This document shows, one piece after another, positions 1 through 11,053 of a DNA stretch of 64,000 nucleotides. The notes under the pieces are model-generated. The model searched no databases, was not told where the DNA came from, and worked only from the letters and a program-made list of their open reading frames with translations. The position numbers and the translations under genes were made by a program. Within the stretch, counting starts at the first letter, position 1, and every line of letters starts with the position of its first letter. Origin of the DNA: Hormiphora californensis (Eukaryota > Ctenophora > Tentaculata > Cydippida > Pleurobrachiidae); the NCBI GenBank assembly GCA_020137815.1, contig CM035351.1, positions 5,259,792-5,323,791 of the forward strand, written 5' to 3'.

Positions 1-1164
1 CATCGAAGGTCTATTGAAAATACCGGAATCATGGTTTGTGCAACTTTGATGGGTGTAATCGGGACAGTGTTGAGTTTAGTCCAGATCTCTAAAAGTCTCT
101 TCTGGGATGAACCTTCAAAGACGGACAGTACGTTTGTGAACAGAGTTGTTTCCACACTCATTGCACTAGGAGACTTCCTTACATCATCATACCTACTGAT
201 TCTAGTAGCTTTTCACTGGGCTTATCAAAATAGTTTCTGTGAGAAGCAACTAGCTTGGGTCAGCAGCTGGCCCTGTAAATTTATCGGAATTGTCAGCACA
301 ACAGGCACCACTATCACGTCTCTCTCTATGGCTGTAGTCAGCCTCTTCAAGCTCCAGGGAACTACACGTGGTCTGCGATACCGGAGGTCCAAGGATATCG
401 ACCAGAAGTTCAAGAAGAAAGTATTCCTTATGGTGATCGCAATCAGTTTCGTGGCAGTCAGTTTTGCTGTTACCCCGATCATACCCAGCTTTGAGGATGG
501 CTTTGTTAATGGGATTACATACGAAGATGCAGCTCAGCTCTTCCTGGGAGTGATGACAAAAGAGAAGCTCCTACCAATTATCCAGGGATACCATGGCACC
601 AGGATGATTACCAGATCCGAAACTGGCCTCTCCTGGTCGAGGATCAGGAGTATTGTGAGCAGTATGTTTACTACAGATAACGGTGGGATACAGCACAGGA
701 AGTTATCCTTCTATGGAAATGATCCGGTTTGCTTGTTCAAGTTCTTTGTCCTTCCAGATGATCCCCAGCTAAAATTTGTATGGTCATACATTTCCCTGCA
801 ATTCGTTTGCTTCCTAACTGTGGCTCTGTGTCACACTGTCATTGCGGTTCTGGTAACACGGAACAACTCTGTGGAGGGAAGCAATCTTTCATCGAAGCTA
901 AACCGGAAAATTATGCTAGTTTGTGCCACGGATTTCTGCTGCTGGATGCCGTTTCTGATTTGTTGTGCCCTCCACACGGCCGAGGTGGTTGATATGTCAC
1001 CATGGTACCAGGTTTTCTCTCTAACCATTATGCCCATAAATGCCGTCATCAATCCTCTGCTCTACAACAGTGAAACCGTTTCTGCCGCACTGAAATTCTG
1101 CAAACTAAAGTTTATGAGTTCTACTGCAGCTGAACAAGATATCCCTGCAGCTATAAACATTTAA
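1..1164 (+). CDS. Rhodopsin-family GPCR, LGR/GRL101-like, 5' end cut by the window
   Basis: The frame is open from base 1 and ends in TAA at 1162-1164, so the N-terminus lies outside the window. The visible part is a seven-helix domain: TM1 near the edge, TM2 with GDFLTSSYLLILV, TM3, a long intracellular/extracellular stretch, an FYGNDPVC segment before TM5 as in leucine-rich-repeat glycoprotein-hormone-type receptors, and TM7 with the motif NPLLYN (a form of NPxxY). These segments suit the LGR/GRL101 group, whose leucine-rich or LDLa ectodomain would lie upstream. The usual E/DRY motif after TM3 is not recognisable; the segment reads VVSLFKLQGTTRG. The loop between TM4 and TM5 is also unusually long. 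Ligand and G-protein coupling cannot be inferred. The family call is fairly safe; the subfamily is less so. Confidence 0.75.
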   Translation, partial: HRRSIENTGIMVCATLMGVIGTVLSLVQISKSLFWDEPSKTDSTFVNRVVSTLIALGDFLTSSYLLILVAFHWAYQNSFCEKQLAWVSSWPCKFIGIVSTTGTTITSLSMAVVSLFKLQGTTRGLRYRRSKDIDQKFKKKVFLMVIAISFVAVSFAVTPIIPSFEDGFVNGITYEDAAQLFLGVMTKEKLLPIIQGYHGTRMITRSETGLSWSRIRSIVSSMFTTDNGGIQHRKLSFYGNDPVCLFKFFVLPDDPQLKFVWSYISLQFVCFLTVALCHTVIAVLVTRNNSVEGSNLSSKLNRKIMLVCATDFCCWMPFLICCALHTAEVVDMSPWYQVFSLTIMPINAVINPLLYNSETVSAALKFCKLKFMSSTAAEQDIPAAINI

Positions 1165-1882
1165 CTATAATGAACAAACAATAACCCTAATAAGGCTGTC
1201 GAATTAAATATGGAGTCCTGATAGATAGGCCGATGTCTAAAAGTTCAAGGCTGGTTCACCGAGTCATATTGGCCGTAGGTTTTGACTTTTAGTTTTGGAT
1301 GCAGATTGGAGAACTACATATCTTCATTGGGCAGTGATTCCGATCGGTATCGGGTTGTTTTTAATTAAAAAAAGGAAAAATGAAAAAAAAGTAAAAAAGT
1401 CAATTGCTAAAGAACAGTTTCAAAAAGCTGGTTTAAAAAATAAATCGTTATTTTTGAAAAAATTGCCAATGTTTGAGTTTTAGTTTTACTTTTACAATCG
1501 GACCCTGATTTAAAGGGATGCTCGGGGGAAAGGATATATCCCGATAAATCGGGGTTAATTGGGGGTTAACTTATATTTTTCTTCTCCGTTTTATTTTTCT
1601 TTGGGATGGAGGTGTCACATTTGTACAGACCTGTATCCTAGCACTACAATGAAGGAGCTCACATAATATATTTGAGGTGTTGTTTTGATCAAACCCGGGG
1701 AGTGTGAGGAGAGAGTGTTGCCCCCCCCCACCCCGGTGGAGCCAGGCTTGGGGGATGCATAAGCTGCCATTATTTATCCCAGTTAATACTATATTTGAGA
1801 AGGGTTTTCCCTCTCTTATCTCGCGAGAGTACAGCGCAGGAGAGAGAGAAGGGGGGACCTCGTGCCCAAACACTATATTATA
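1165..1882. other. Intergenic, no gene seen
   Basis: AT-rich sequence follows the receptor, including an A-rich block near 1365-1470. I see no exon-like open frame with splice sites. A low-complexity C-run lies near 1721-1730. Confidence 0.6.
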
Positions 1883-3270
1883 CAGCAGGAAACGACCGAA
1901 CCGGGTTTTTTTCCACCGAACCGAACCGAACCGAATTTGAAAAAAATTTTTACCGAACCGAACCGAACCGAACCGAACCGAATTTCGGTAACCGAACCGA
2001 ACCGAACCATACAAAACTTTTTCTGTATAAATGTTTCTCTAAAAAGTCATGGAGAGCACCGATCAAGGTATTGAGAATCATTCTCTGAAATTTTGTTAAA
2101 AAATGTTTGAAAAAATTTCAAAGTCAATTTTGTGAAAAAATTTCAAAGTCAATTTTGTGAAAAAAATTTCAAAGTCAATTTTATCGTAAATTTTCTATGT
2201 CAGTTTTTGCGTACGAATCGTGTTTCGAATCGGCAATGCTATACGGGAATGGTATTGCTAATTAGCAGGATTAAACGAACCATGAATCGTGTCTCTCTAA
2301 ATTTCCTAATTAGATTTGATGGGGGATCACGTATCAGCACAATCCATCTCGGACCCACTAATTACCAACATCACTACCGTTTAGCATTGTCGATTAGAAA
2401 CACGATTCGTATATCATAATTTACTTAAAATATTTTTCACAAAAAAATTTCACAAAATTTCAGGTAATGATTCTCAATACCTTGATCGATGCTCTCCATG
2501 AATTTTTAGACAAACATTTAATTTTGTGAAAAAACTTTGTAAAATGTTTCAAAGTCAATTTCGGGAAAAAAATCTATGTCAATTTTGCCGTACGAATCGT
2601 GTTGCGAATCGGTGATGCTATGCGGCAGTGCTCTCGCTAATTAGCAAGATTTATTGAAACATGAATCGTTTCCCCTAAACTTCCTAATTAGATTTGATGG
2701 GGGATCACGTATCAGCATAATCCATCTCGGACCCACTAATTAGCAACATCACTCCCGCTTAGCAATACCGATTCGAAACACGATTCGTACGCAAAAATTG
2801 ACATAGAAAATTTTCCATAAAATTGACTTTGAAATATTTTCCAAACTTTTTTACAAAATTTCAGAGAATGATTCTTAACACCTTGATCGGTGCTCTCCAT
2901 GAATTTTTTGGAAAAAAAAATGTTTCTGAATTTGTTGACCAATGACCCTCTCATGAGGACACGATTCGACGGGAAGTCAGGTATCAAATTAATCCATATC
3001 GAACCCGCTAACTAGCGAAATCATTTCCACATAGCACCACCGATTCGAAATAGGGTTAATACGGCGAAATTGACATTGAAATCCATACAATTTTCGTGAA
3101 ATAATTGAAAAATTTTGCATGAAAAAGCCCGATTTCTGGGCATTTTTGACCAAAAAATTCGGTGGTTCGGCCAAAATTTCCTACCGAACCGAACCGAACC
3201 GAACCGCCCAAAAAACACCGAATTTCCGAACCGAACCGAACCGAACCGAATATTCGGTCGCTTCCTGTTA
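1883..3270. mobile_element. Non-autonomous element with CCGAA arrays at both ends
   Basis: The left end starts CAGCAGGAAACGACCGAA and the right end, reverse-complemented, reads TAACAGGAAGCGACCGAA. They form imperfect terminal inverted repeats. Just inside both ends are arrays of the pentamer CCGAA (about 1914-2007 and 3183-3250). The interior is made of inverted modules: a segment near 2045-2090 recurs inverted near 2465-2510 and again near 2863-2910, and each module contains inner inverted copies of an ACGATTCGTA-type segment. There is no transposase frame. Subterminal AACCGAACC arrays are common in hAT-like elements, but no clear 8-bp target duplication was found, so the superfamily is uncertain. 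Confidence 0.65.
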
Positions 3271-3272
3271 TA

Positions 3273-5271
3273 CAGGGTGTCCCATATATTCTATGGGTCG
3301 GTTGGCGAGCTGTCACGCAAAAACGGTGATAGTTGTGTGAAAACAAACTACGGGAGTGTGCTGGATTAATTCCTTCCTAACTGATTGCTTTGTTTTAAAT
3401 TAAAATTTCAAAAGTTCATTTTTCATGAATGAACATTGCTGCCGTTCATTCATGAATTCTGAAATATTGTTTACCTTGAGTAAGTAACTTTTCTTTGGCT
3501 CGCAATTATCTTTCCAATGAGCACCATAAAAGTCAAATTGAAGCACCGGGTCGCATGACAGTTGAGAAAATGAACATGCATGATTTTGGCTCTTTCTGCG
3601 ACTTTCAATCAGCTGTATCACCGCTACCCTTTGTTCAATCTTTTTGAAACTTTGGGTGAACATTGGATAAGCAAAGATCTTCGCTCACAAGAAAAATCAA
3701 GTTCATAACTCACAGTTCATTTTTCAATTTTGGTAGTTCATTCCACTCATTCATGAACCAACATCCTTAAAGTGATGAAAAGTGTTGGGTTTTGTTTGGT
3801 CCATGTCCTGCAATGACAGAGAGGTGTAGTAACGTGTTTCCGAGCTAGTTAGTGGGTGCCATGTGATCATGGCGATATCTGACACCTTCGTTGAGCAATA
3901 ATTAAGAGATTTTCTCAATTTCGAGCATGTGATTTGGGTTTTCTGCGATTGGTATCGTGCAGCAATCTTGAAAGATCTCATAGCACCTCAAAAATAATGA
4001 TTAGTTCAATGAAATGAGTTGACTCACGATTGAAAATGGTCGTTGAGTTCAATGTGGCATCGGTTTTAATCGTATTGATCATAAATCAACTCAATTCATT
4101 GAACTAATCATCATTTTGAGGTGCTATGAGATCTTTCAAGATTGCTGCACGATACCAATCGCAGAAAACCCGAATCACATGCTCGAAATTGAGAAAATCT
4201 CTTAATTATTGCTCAACGAAGGTGTCAGATGTCGCCATGATCACATGGCACCCACTAACTAGCTCGGAAACACGTTACTACACCTCTCTGTCATTGCAGG
4301 ACATGGACCAAACAAAACCCAACACTTTTCATCACTTTAGGGATGTTGGTTCCTGAATGAGTGGAATGAACTACAAAAATTGAAAAATGAACTTTGAGTT
4401 ATGACCTTGATTTTTCTTGTGAGCGAAGATCTTTGCTTATCCAATGTTCACCCAAAGTTTCAAAAAGATTGAACAAAGGGTAGCGGTGATACAGCTGATT
4501 GAAAGTCGCAGAAAGAGCCAAAATCATGCATGTTCATTTTCTCAACTGTCATGCGACCCGGTGCTTCAATTTGACTTTTATGGTGCTCATTGGAAAGATA
4601 ATTGCGAGCCAAAGAAAAGTTACTTACTCAAAGTAAACAATATTTCAGAATTCATGAATGAACGGCAGCAATGTTCATTCATGAACAAGAATTATTTGCA
4701 TTATGTATCCATAATGCTACGTTTCCCTGCCCTCTTCGATTTGCCATTCAACTCGCCCAACGAGTAAGCTGTCCGCAAAATGGGGATTTGTGTTTTTCGA
4801 ATTTTTGAACAAAACGCAGAACAGATTTTTCAATTTCTCCATAATTTTCACGAATCAAAACGCGCGGCCGATATAAAACAAATTTTGCCGCGCGTTACAG
4901 TTTATAGCCGCACGCCCCCCATAAAATTTCAATTGTTTGTGCGCGCGCATGTTACTCCGCAAGTGTCAGATCGCGCGCGCCGCGAGGTTGCCCGTCGCAA
5001 CGAAAGTGTGACCAAAATGGTCCCTCTACCGATTAGTTTTCGAATTCTAACCCTGCTATGCCTTTTTACAAAGTAAAAAGGCATCCGGGTGAATGCCTTC
5101 GGCATTCACCCGGGCAGGGAAAAAATGAACTTTTGAAATTTTAATTTAAAACAAAGCAATCAGTTAGGAAGGAATTAATCCAGCACACTCCCGTAGTTTG
5201 TTTTCACACATCTATCACCGTTTTTGCGTGACAGCTCGCCAACCGACCCATAGAATATATGGGACACCCTG
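3273..5271. mobile_element. Long foldback (inverted-repeat) transposon, TA flanked
   Basis: The ends are CAGGGTGTCCCATATA and its reverse complement, each flanked by TA (3271-3272 and 5272-5273). This resembles Tc1/mariner-type termini. The left arm (3273 to about 4015) matches the right arm (about 4090 to 5271) in inverted orientation almost base for base, so about 2 kb can fold into one hairpin with a loop near 4016-4089. The right arm is longer because of an insertion at about 4722-5122. The arms carry mirror-image open frames, but these are products of the inverted repeat and not credible genes. Confidence 0.8.
4722..5122. mobile_element. MITE-like insertion nested in the foldback right arm
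   Basis: This segment is present in the right arm and absent from the left arm of the foldback. It is bounded by TTTCCCTGCCC at the left and GGGCAGGGAAA at the right. The interior is GC-rich, with CGCGCG-type tracts, and ends in two consecutive hairpins (TGCCTTTTTAC/GTAAAAAGGCA and CCGGGTGAATGCC/GGCATTCACCCGG, about 5058-5116). No coding sequence was recognised. Confidence 0.6.
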
Positions 5272-5278
5272 TACATAC

Positions 5279-6112
5279 GGGGGGGGGGCATGTTAATTTT
5301 GTTAACTTTGTTAATATTAACATCGAGAAAACAGGTGATTTATTAACAAAATTAACAAAAAGTTAACAAACGTTAACAAATGCCATTTATGCCATCTAAA
5401 TCCCCTTTAGCACGTATTTTTAGTATTTAACACTTGTTCTGCGAGCAAAGTTGTTCATTCTGTACGATTTACATACCCCTACTACCACTACTACGGCTTT
5501 TCTACAGCGTATTATTCCATTTTGTTAATGTTAATAAATACTAGCCAAACTAAACCGCAATTGAAGTCAAATGAGCCTAATCCACATTTTCGCACCCTAA
5601 AAACTAAATAAGACTCATGAATTTACCTTAAAACGAAAAATATCCCAAAAATCTATTTTTCTAAAAAAACACAAGGATTTGTAGCGAAGCAAATTTTCAA
5701 TTCTTGACCAAAAAATTGATTTTGGGAAAATTTTATTTCTTTTTTCAACAGAAACGTTGTACATCATCTTATTAAGTTCAAAGAATCGATTACTAATTTA
5801 AAAATTACGTTTAAGTGAGATTTTATACGCTAAATTGAAATATTTGTAACTTTTGGAATTTTATCGATTTTGAGGGGATTTTGAGCCAAAAAACCTGTAT
5901 GTCGGACTTTGGTTATCGGAAAAGGCCTTGTTTGGGTATATATGTGTTAGATAATTCATTAAACTATAAAATTAAACCAGTTAAAGTCGTATTATCAACC
6001 AATAAGAACAGTCTTTTAGCATTTGTTAATTTTGTTAATTTTGTTAATTAACGTTAATTAAAAAAATCGAAAAAAAGAGGTGATTTATTAACAATTAACA
6101 TGTCCCCCCCCC
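5279..6112. mobile_element. hAT-like non-autonomous element, copy A
   Basis: A G-run followed by CATGTTAATTTTGTTAAC opens the element and TTAACATG followed by a C-run closes it. The same 0.83 kb sequence occurs at 9233-10077 and 40317-41140. It is AT-rich, with GTTAA/TTAAC repeats at both ends, and lacks any sizeable open frame. The superfamily is inferred from the 8-bp target duplication seen around the third copy. No such duplication is seen here, where the element abuts the foldback. Confidence 0.7.
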
Positions 6113-6119
6113 AACTGTA

Positions 6120-6232
6120 CTTGTAACTTACTGATATTGTCAGTGACAATACTTGCAACTTACTGATATTGTCAGTGACAATACTTGCAACTTACTGATA
6201 TTGTCAGTGACAATACTTGCAACTTACTGATG
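6120..6232. repeat. 32-bp tandem array with splice-donor-like units
   Basis: About 3.5 copies of a 32-bp unit (CTTGCAACTTACTGATATTG and on). On the minus strand every unit contains CAGTAAGT, a strong 5' splice-site match. The array is duplicated at about 10084-10200. Confidence 0.75.
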
Positions 6233-7091
6233 TTTGGGGGTGGTACTGCTGGTGAGTCAGATATCAGTCCTTTGACCATGATAATGGTGCCTACTACCAC
6301 ACACACGTAGAGACCCAACATTTTGGTAACACCTGCAGGTATGGGATAGTGTCACATGGGTAACTGCAGTAGGGGGGTAGATCGAGGGTAGCTAAGGTCT
6401 AAATAAAGTTACCGCTTACTCCTGTTACAGAAGTTGTTAAGAGTAAAACTTACGCTGAGAGGAATACCTTCCACCGCCGCTGCCAGAATGATTTGTTGTC
6501 CGTGTGTACATGGTTCACAATCAAGATTTGCAGAGATAAATAGCAGTAGCTGGAAGACAGAAAATTGAGACACAAGTACTACTACTAAACACACACACAC
6601 ACACAAACTAACTTACTTACCTTGCGGATCGTGTACCATCTTTCAGTGATGACGTCACTAGCCAAGAATGTGACGGCACCAGATTATCATGATCTGGAGC
6701 TAATCAGCCAACTTATCAAGGGGGTAGGGGATATCCAAATCACTATCAGGATCGTATCCGAAAGATCTCTCCAGAATAACTTACCCAGCTGTTATACCCG
6801 CCACTGGCAGTAGCGGGTACTGGGTAAAAAGCACTGTAGGGTGTGTCACTAAACATTATCTTTCTCACCCTCTCTCTGTTTCTGCATTTTTCATTCCTTT
6901 CTATAAAATTCACCCCATACCCCTCCGTGTTACGGATGCAAGTTGATGGCGTCAGAACTTCAAGGAACTCGAGCGTCGTGTGAGATGCAAAGTGTATCAT
7001 GTTTCTCTCTTATCATTTCTCTCCGTTCCCCTTTCATTCTCAAGTCGTACCTTGCTATTTGCTTGTTGTGAAGGGGGGACACCAACATACC
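6233..7091. other. Upstream flank of the truncated SH2-adaptor copy
   Basis: This non-coding segment lies upstream of the first coding exon and is repeated upstream of the intact gene (about 10201-11053), so it probably holds the promoter and 5' UTR. I could not identify a TATA box or initiator with confidence. Some splice-like short open blocks on the minus strand (6228-6321, 6454-6549) do not assemble into a gene. Confidence 0.4.
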
Positions 7092-7773
7092 ATGCCTGCT
7101 ACAAAAGGTAAAAACCCAAAAATTAGAGGCGAAAGGAGGGCGGGTAGTTTCTACAGACCTCTCTGCAGACAGGGTGAAACTCATCATTATATGCAGTTAT
7201 CATATTCATTCCGTGTGGGGTTTACAGTTACACGAAGTCATCACGTCCCTGCCAGTGTATCTTTCCCCCCGCTGTCTTGTGTGTGTGTCATTCCTCTCCT
7301 GCCTCTCTGTGCCCCCACCCCCTGGCGGTTGTATATATCTCTTCAAATATGACCAGGGGACGCCCAGGGGTGGTGAGGTTTGCGCCCTTCGTTGTTTTTA
7401 CCCCACCCATCATACGAGGTATCTTGGAATGCAATATGTTTATGGGATTATTTTAAAATTAGTGCCACCGTTTGAGTGTTCAATGCAGTGTCAAGTCCAG
7501 GAAATCTATTGATTTTACTTTCTATTTCCAGGACCAAGTTTTATCCTAAAGGCAGATATTGAGGGTCAGTTGTCTTGCTCTGTTTCAGCCACGGATGGTC
7601 AATCAATCAGAGATGCATTCAAGGTAGGTCAGTCAATCAGAGACGCATTCAAGGTAGGTCAGTCAATCAGAGACTCATTCAAGGTAGGTCAGTCAATCAG
7701 AGACGCATTCAAGGTAGGACAGTCAATCAGAGACACATTCAAGGTAGGTCAGTCAATCAGAGACTCATTCAAG
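7092..7773 (+). pseudogene. Truncated 5' copy of the SH2 adaptor (exons 1-2 only)
   Basis: Exon 1 (7092-7107, ATG then donor GTAAAA) and exon 2 (from 7532 after TTCTATTTCCAG) match exons 1 and 2 of the downstream gene, both in sequence and phase. Exon 2 runs into six copies of the 30-bp unit (7594-7773) and then stops abruptly at the duplication junction, where foldback sequence begins. No SH2 or docking exons follow before the second copy of the start codon at 11054. A transcript from this promoter could still splice into the downstream exons, giving an alternative first-exon cassette. Confidence 0.75.
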
Positions 7774-9232
7774 GTAGGTGTTAGTAACGGTTCCGAGCTA
7801 GTTAGTGGGTGCCATGTGATCATGGCGATATCTGACACCTTCGTTGAGCAATAATTAAGAGATTTTCTCAATTTCGAGCATGTGATTTGGGTTTTCTGCG
7901 ATTGGTATCGTGCAGCAATCTTGAAAGATCTCATAGCACCTCAAAAATAATGATTAGTTCAATGAAATGAGTTGACCTCACGATTGAAAATGGTCGTTGA
8001 GTTCAATGTGGCATCGGTTTTAATCGTATTGATCATAAATCAACTCAATTCATTGAACTAATCATCATTTTGAGGTGCTATGAGATCTTTCAAGATTGCT
8101 GCACGATACCAATCGCAGAAAACCCGAATCACATGCTCGAAATTGAGAAAATCTCTTAATTATTGCTCAACGAAGGTGTCAGATGTCGCCATGATCACAT
8201 GGCACCCACTAACTAGCTCGGAAACACGTTACTACACCTCTCTGTCATTGCAGGACATGGACCAAACAAAACCCAACACTTTTCATCACTTTAGGGATGT
8301 TGGTTCCTGAATGAGTGGAATGAACTACAAAAATTGAAAAATGAACTTTGAGTTATGACCTTGATTTTTCTTGTGAGCGAAGATCTTTGCTTATCCAATG
8401 TTCACCCAAAGTTTCAAAAAGATTGAACAAAGGGTAGCGGTGATACAGCTGATTGAAAGTCGCAGAAAGAGCCAAAATCATGCATGTTCATTTTCTCAAC
8501 TGTCATGCGACCCGGTGCTTCAATTTGACTTTTATGGTGCTCATTGGAAAGATAATTGCGAGCCAAAGAAAAGTTACTTACTCAAAGTAAACAATATTTC
8601 AGAATTCATGAATGAACGGCAGCAATGTTCATTCATGAACAAGAATTATTTGCATTATGTATCCATAATGCTACGTTTCCCTGCCCTCTTCGATTTGCCA
8701 TTCAACTCGCCCAACGAGTAAGCTGTCCGCAAAATGGGGATTTGTGTTTTTCGAATTTTTGAACAAAACGCAGAACAGATTTTTCAATTTCTCCATAATT
8801 TTCACGAATCAAAACGCGCGGCCGATATAAAACAAATTTTGCCGCGCGTTACAGTTTATAGCCGCACGCCCCCCATAAAATTTCAATTGTTTGTGCGCGC
8901 GCATGTTACTCCGCAAGTGTCAGATCGCGCGCGCCGCGAGGTTGCCCGTCGCAACGAAAGTGTGACCAAAATGGTCCCTCTACCGATTAGTTTTCGAATT
9001 CTAACCCTGCTATGCCTTTTTACAAAGTAAAAAGGCATCCGGGTGAATGCCTTCGGCATTCACCCGGGCAGGGAAAAAATGAACTTTTGAAATTTTAATT
9101 TAAAACAAAGCAATCAGTTAGGAAGGAATTAATCCAGCACACTCCCGTAGTTTGTTTTCACACATCTATCACCGTTTTTGCGTGACAGCTCGCCAACCGA
9201 CCCATAGAATATATGGGACACCCTGTACATAC

Positions 9233-10077
9233 GGGGGGGGGGCATGTTAATTTTGTTAACTTTGTTAATATTAACATCGAGAAAACAGGTGATTTATTAA
9301 CAAAATTAACAAAAAGTTAACAAACGTTAACAAATGCCATTTATGCCATCTAAATCCCCTTTAGCACGTATTTTTAGTATTTAACACTTGTTCTGCGAGC
9401 AAAGTTGTTCATTCTGTACGATTTACATACCCCTACTACCACTACTACGGCTTTTCTACAGCGTATTATTCCATTTTGTTAATGTTAATAAATACTAGCC
9501 AAACTAAACCGCAATTGAAGTCAAATGAGCCTAATCCACATTTTCGCACCCTAAAAACTAAATAAGACTCATGAATTTACCTTAAAACGAAAAATATCCC
9601 AAAAATCTATTTTTCTAAAAAAACACAAGGATTTGTAGCGAAGCAAATTTTCAATTCTTGACCAAAAAATTGATTTTGGGAAAATTTTATTTCTTTTTTC
9701 AACAGAAACGTTGTACATCATCTTATTAAGTTCAAAGAATCGATTACTAATTTAAAAATTACGTTTAAGTGAGATTTTATACGCTAAATTGAAATATTTG
9801 TAACTTTTGGAATTTTATCGATTTTGAGGGGATTTTGAGCCAAAAAACCTGTATGTCGGACTTTGGTTATCGGAAAAGGCCTTGTTTGGGTATATATGTG
9901 TTAGATAATTCATTAAACTATAAAATTAAACCAGTTAAAGTCGTATTATCAACCAATAAGAACAGTCTTTTAGCATTTGTTAATTTTGTTAATTTTGTTA
10001 ATTAACGTTAATTAACAAAATCGAAAAAAAGAGGTGATTTATTAAAAATTAACATGTCCCCCCCCCCCCCCCCCCCC
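9233..10077. mobile_element. hAT-like non-autonomous element, copy B
   Basis: Nearly identical to 5279-6112, having been carried along by the segmental duplication. The right-hand C-run is longer here (to about 10077). No open frame. Confidence 0.7.
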
Positions 10078-10083
10078 GACTGT

Positions 10084-10200
10084 ACTTGTAACTTACTGAT
10101 ATTGTCAGTGATAATACTTGCAACTTACTGATATTGTCAGTGACAATACTTGTAACTTACTGATATTGTCAGTGACAATACTTGCAACTTACTGATGTTT
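10084..10200. repeat. 32-bp tandem array, duplicated copy
   Basis: Same unit as at 6120-6232, again with CAGTAAGT on the minus strand in each copy. It differs by a few substitutions. Confidence 0.7.
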
Positions 10201-11053
10201 GGGGGTGGTACTGCTGGTGAGTCAGATATCAGTCCTTTGACCATGATAATGGTGCCTACTACCACACACACGTAGAGACCCAACATTTTGGTAACACCTG
10301 CAGGTATGGGATAGTGTCACATGGGTAACTGCAGTAGGGGGGGTAGATCGAGGGTAGCTAAGGTCTAAATAAAGTTACCGCTTACTCCTGTTACAGAAGT
10401 TGTTAAGAGTAAAACTTACGCTGAGAGGAATATCTTCCACCACCGCTGCCAGAATGATTTGTTGTTCGTGTGTACATGGTATACAATCAAGATTTGCAGA
10501 GATAAATAGCAGTAGCTGGAAGGTAGAAAATTGAGACACAAGTACTACTACTAAACACACACACACACACACAAACTAACTTACTTACCTTGCGGATCCT
10601 ATACCATCTTTTAGTGACGTCACTAGCCAGGTATGTGACGGCACCAGATTATCATGATCTGGAGCTAATCAGCCAACTTATCAAGGGGGTAGGGGGATAT
10701 CCAAATCACTATCAGGATCGTATCCGAAAGATCTCTCCAGAATAACTTACCCAGCTGTTATACCCGCCACTGGCAGTAGCGGGTACTGGGTAAAAGCACT
10801 GTAGGGTGTGTCACTAAATATTATCTCTCTCAACCTCTCTCTGTTTCTGCATTTTTCATTCCTTTCTATAAAATTCACCCCCCCCCCCCCGTGTTACGGA
10901 TGCAAGTTGATGGCGTCAGAACTTCAAGGAACTTGAACGTCGTGTGAGATGCAAAGTGTATCATGTTTCTCTCTTATCATTTCTCTCCGTTCCCCTTTCA
11001 TTCTCAAGTCGTACCTTGCTATTTGCTTGTTGTGAAGGGGGGACACCAACACC

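Larger units (their letters stand above)
3840..7790. repeat. Segmental tandem duplication, copy 1
   Basis: This roughly 3.95 kb segment recurs directly downstream in the same order and orientation (about 7793-11550). Matching landmarks are offset by 3954-3966 bases: the foldback right arm (4126 versus 8080), the hAT-like element (5279 versus 9233), the 32-bp array (6120 versus 10084) and the first two exons of the SH2 adaptor (7092 versus 11054). The left breakpoint lies within the left arm of the foldback. The right breakpoint lies in a 30-bp repeat array. The copies differ mostly by homopolymer and repeat length and scattered substitutions, so the event looks recent. Confidence 0.9.

Noticed and set aside
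1914-2007. Interstitial telomere repeat (CCGAA)n
   Set aside because: Known metazoan telomeres are TTAGGG-type; the arrays are subterminal to inverted repeats of a mobile element.
1571-2088. Open frames over the CCGAA arrays
   Set aside because: Low-complexity repeat translations on both strands (RFGSV and TEPNR runs).
3400-5076. Mirrored open frames of 76-107 residues (MRSFKIAARYQ and MFTQSFKKIEQ types)
   Set aside because: They occur in both arms of the foldback and in its duplicate, have no family similarity and exist because the DNA is an inverted repeat.
6228-6621. Splice-like blocks on the minus strand (6228-6321 with a hydrophobic start, 6454-6549 and one ending at 6621), repeated near 10193-10590
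   Set aside because: Both frames change by similar numbers of amino-acid substitutions between the two copies, joining them gives a stop codon, and the downstream side runs into transposons. No coherent gene could be built.
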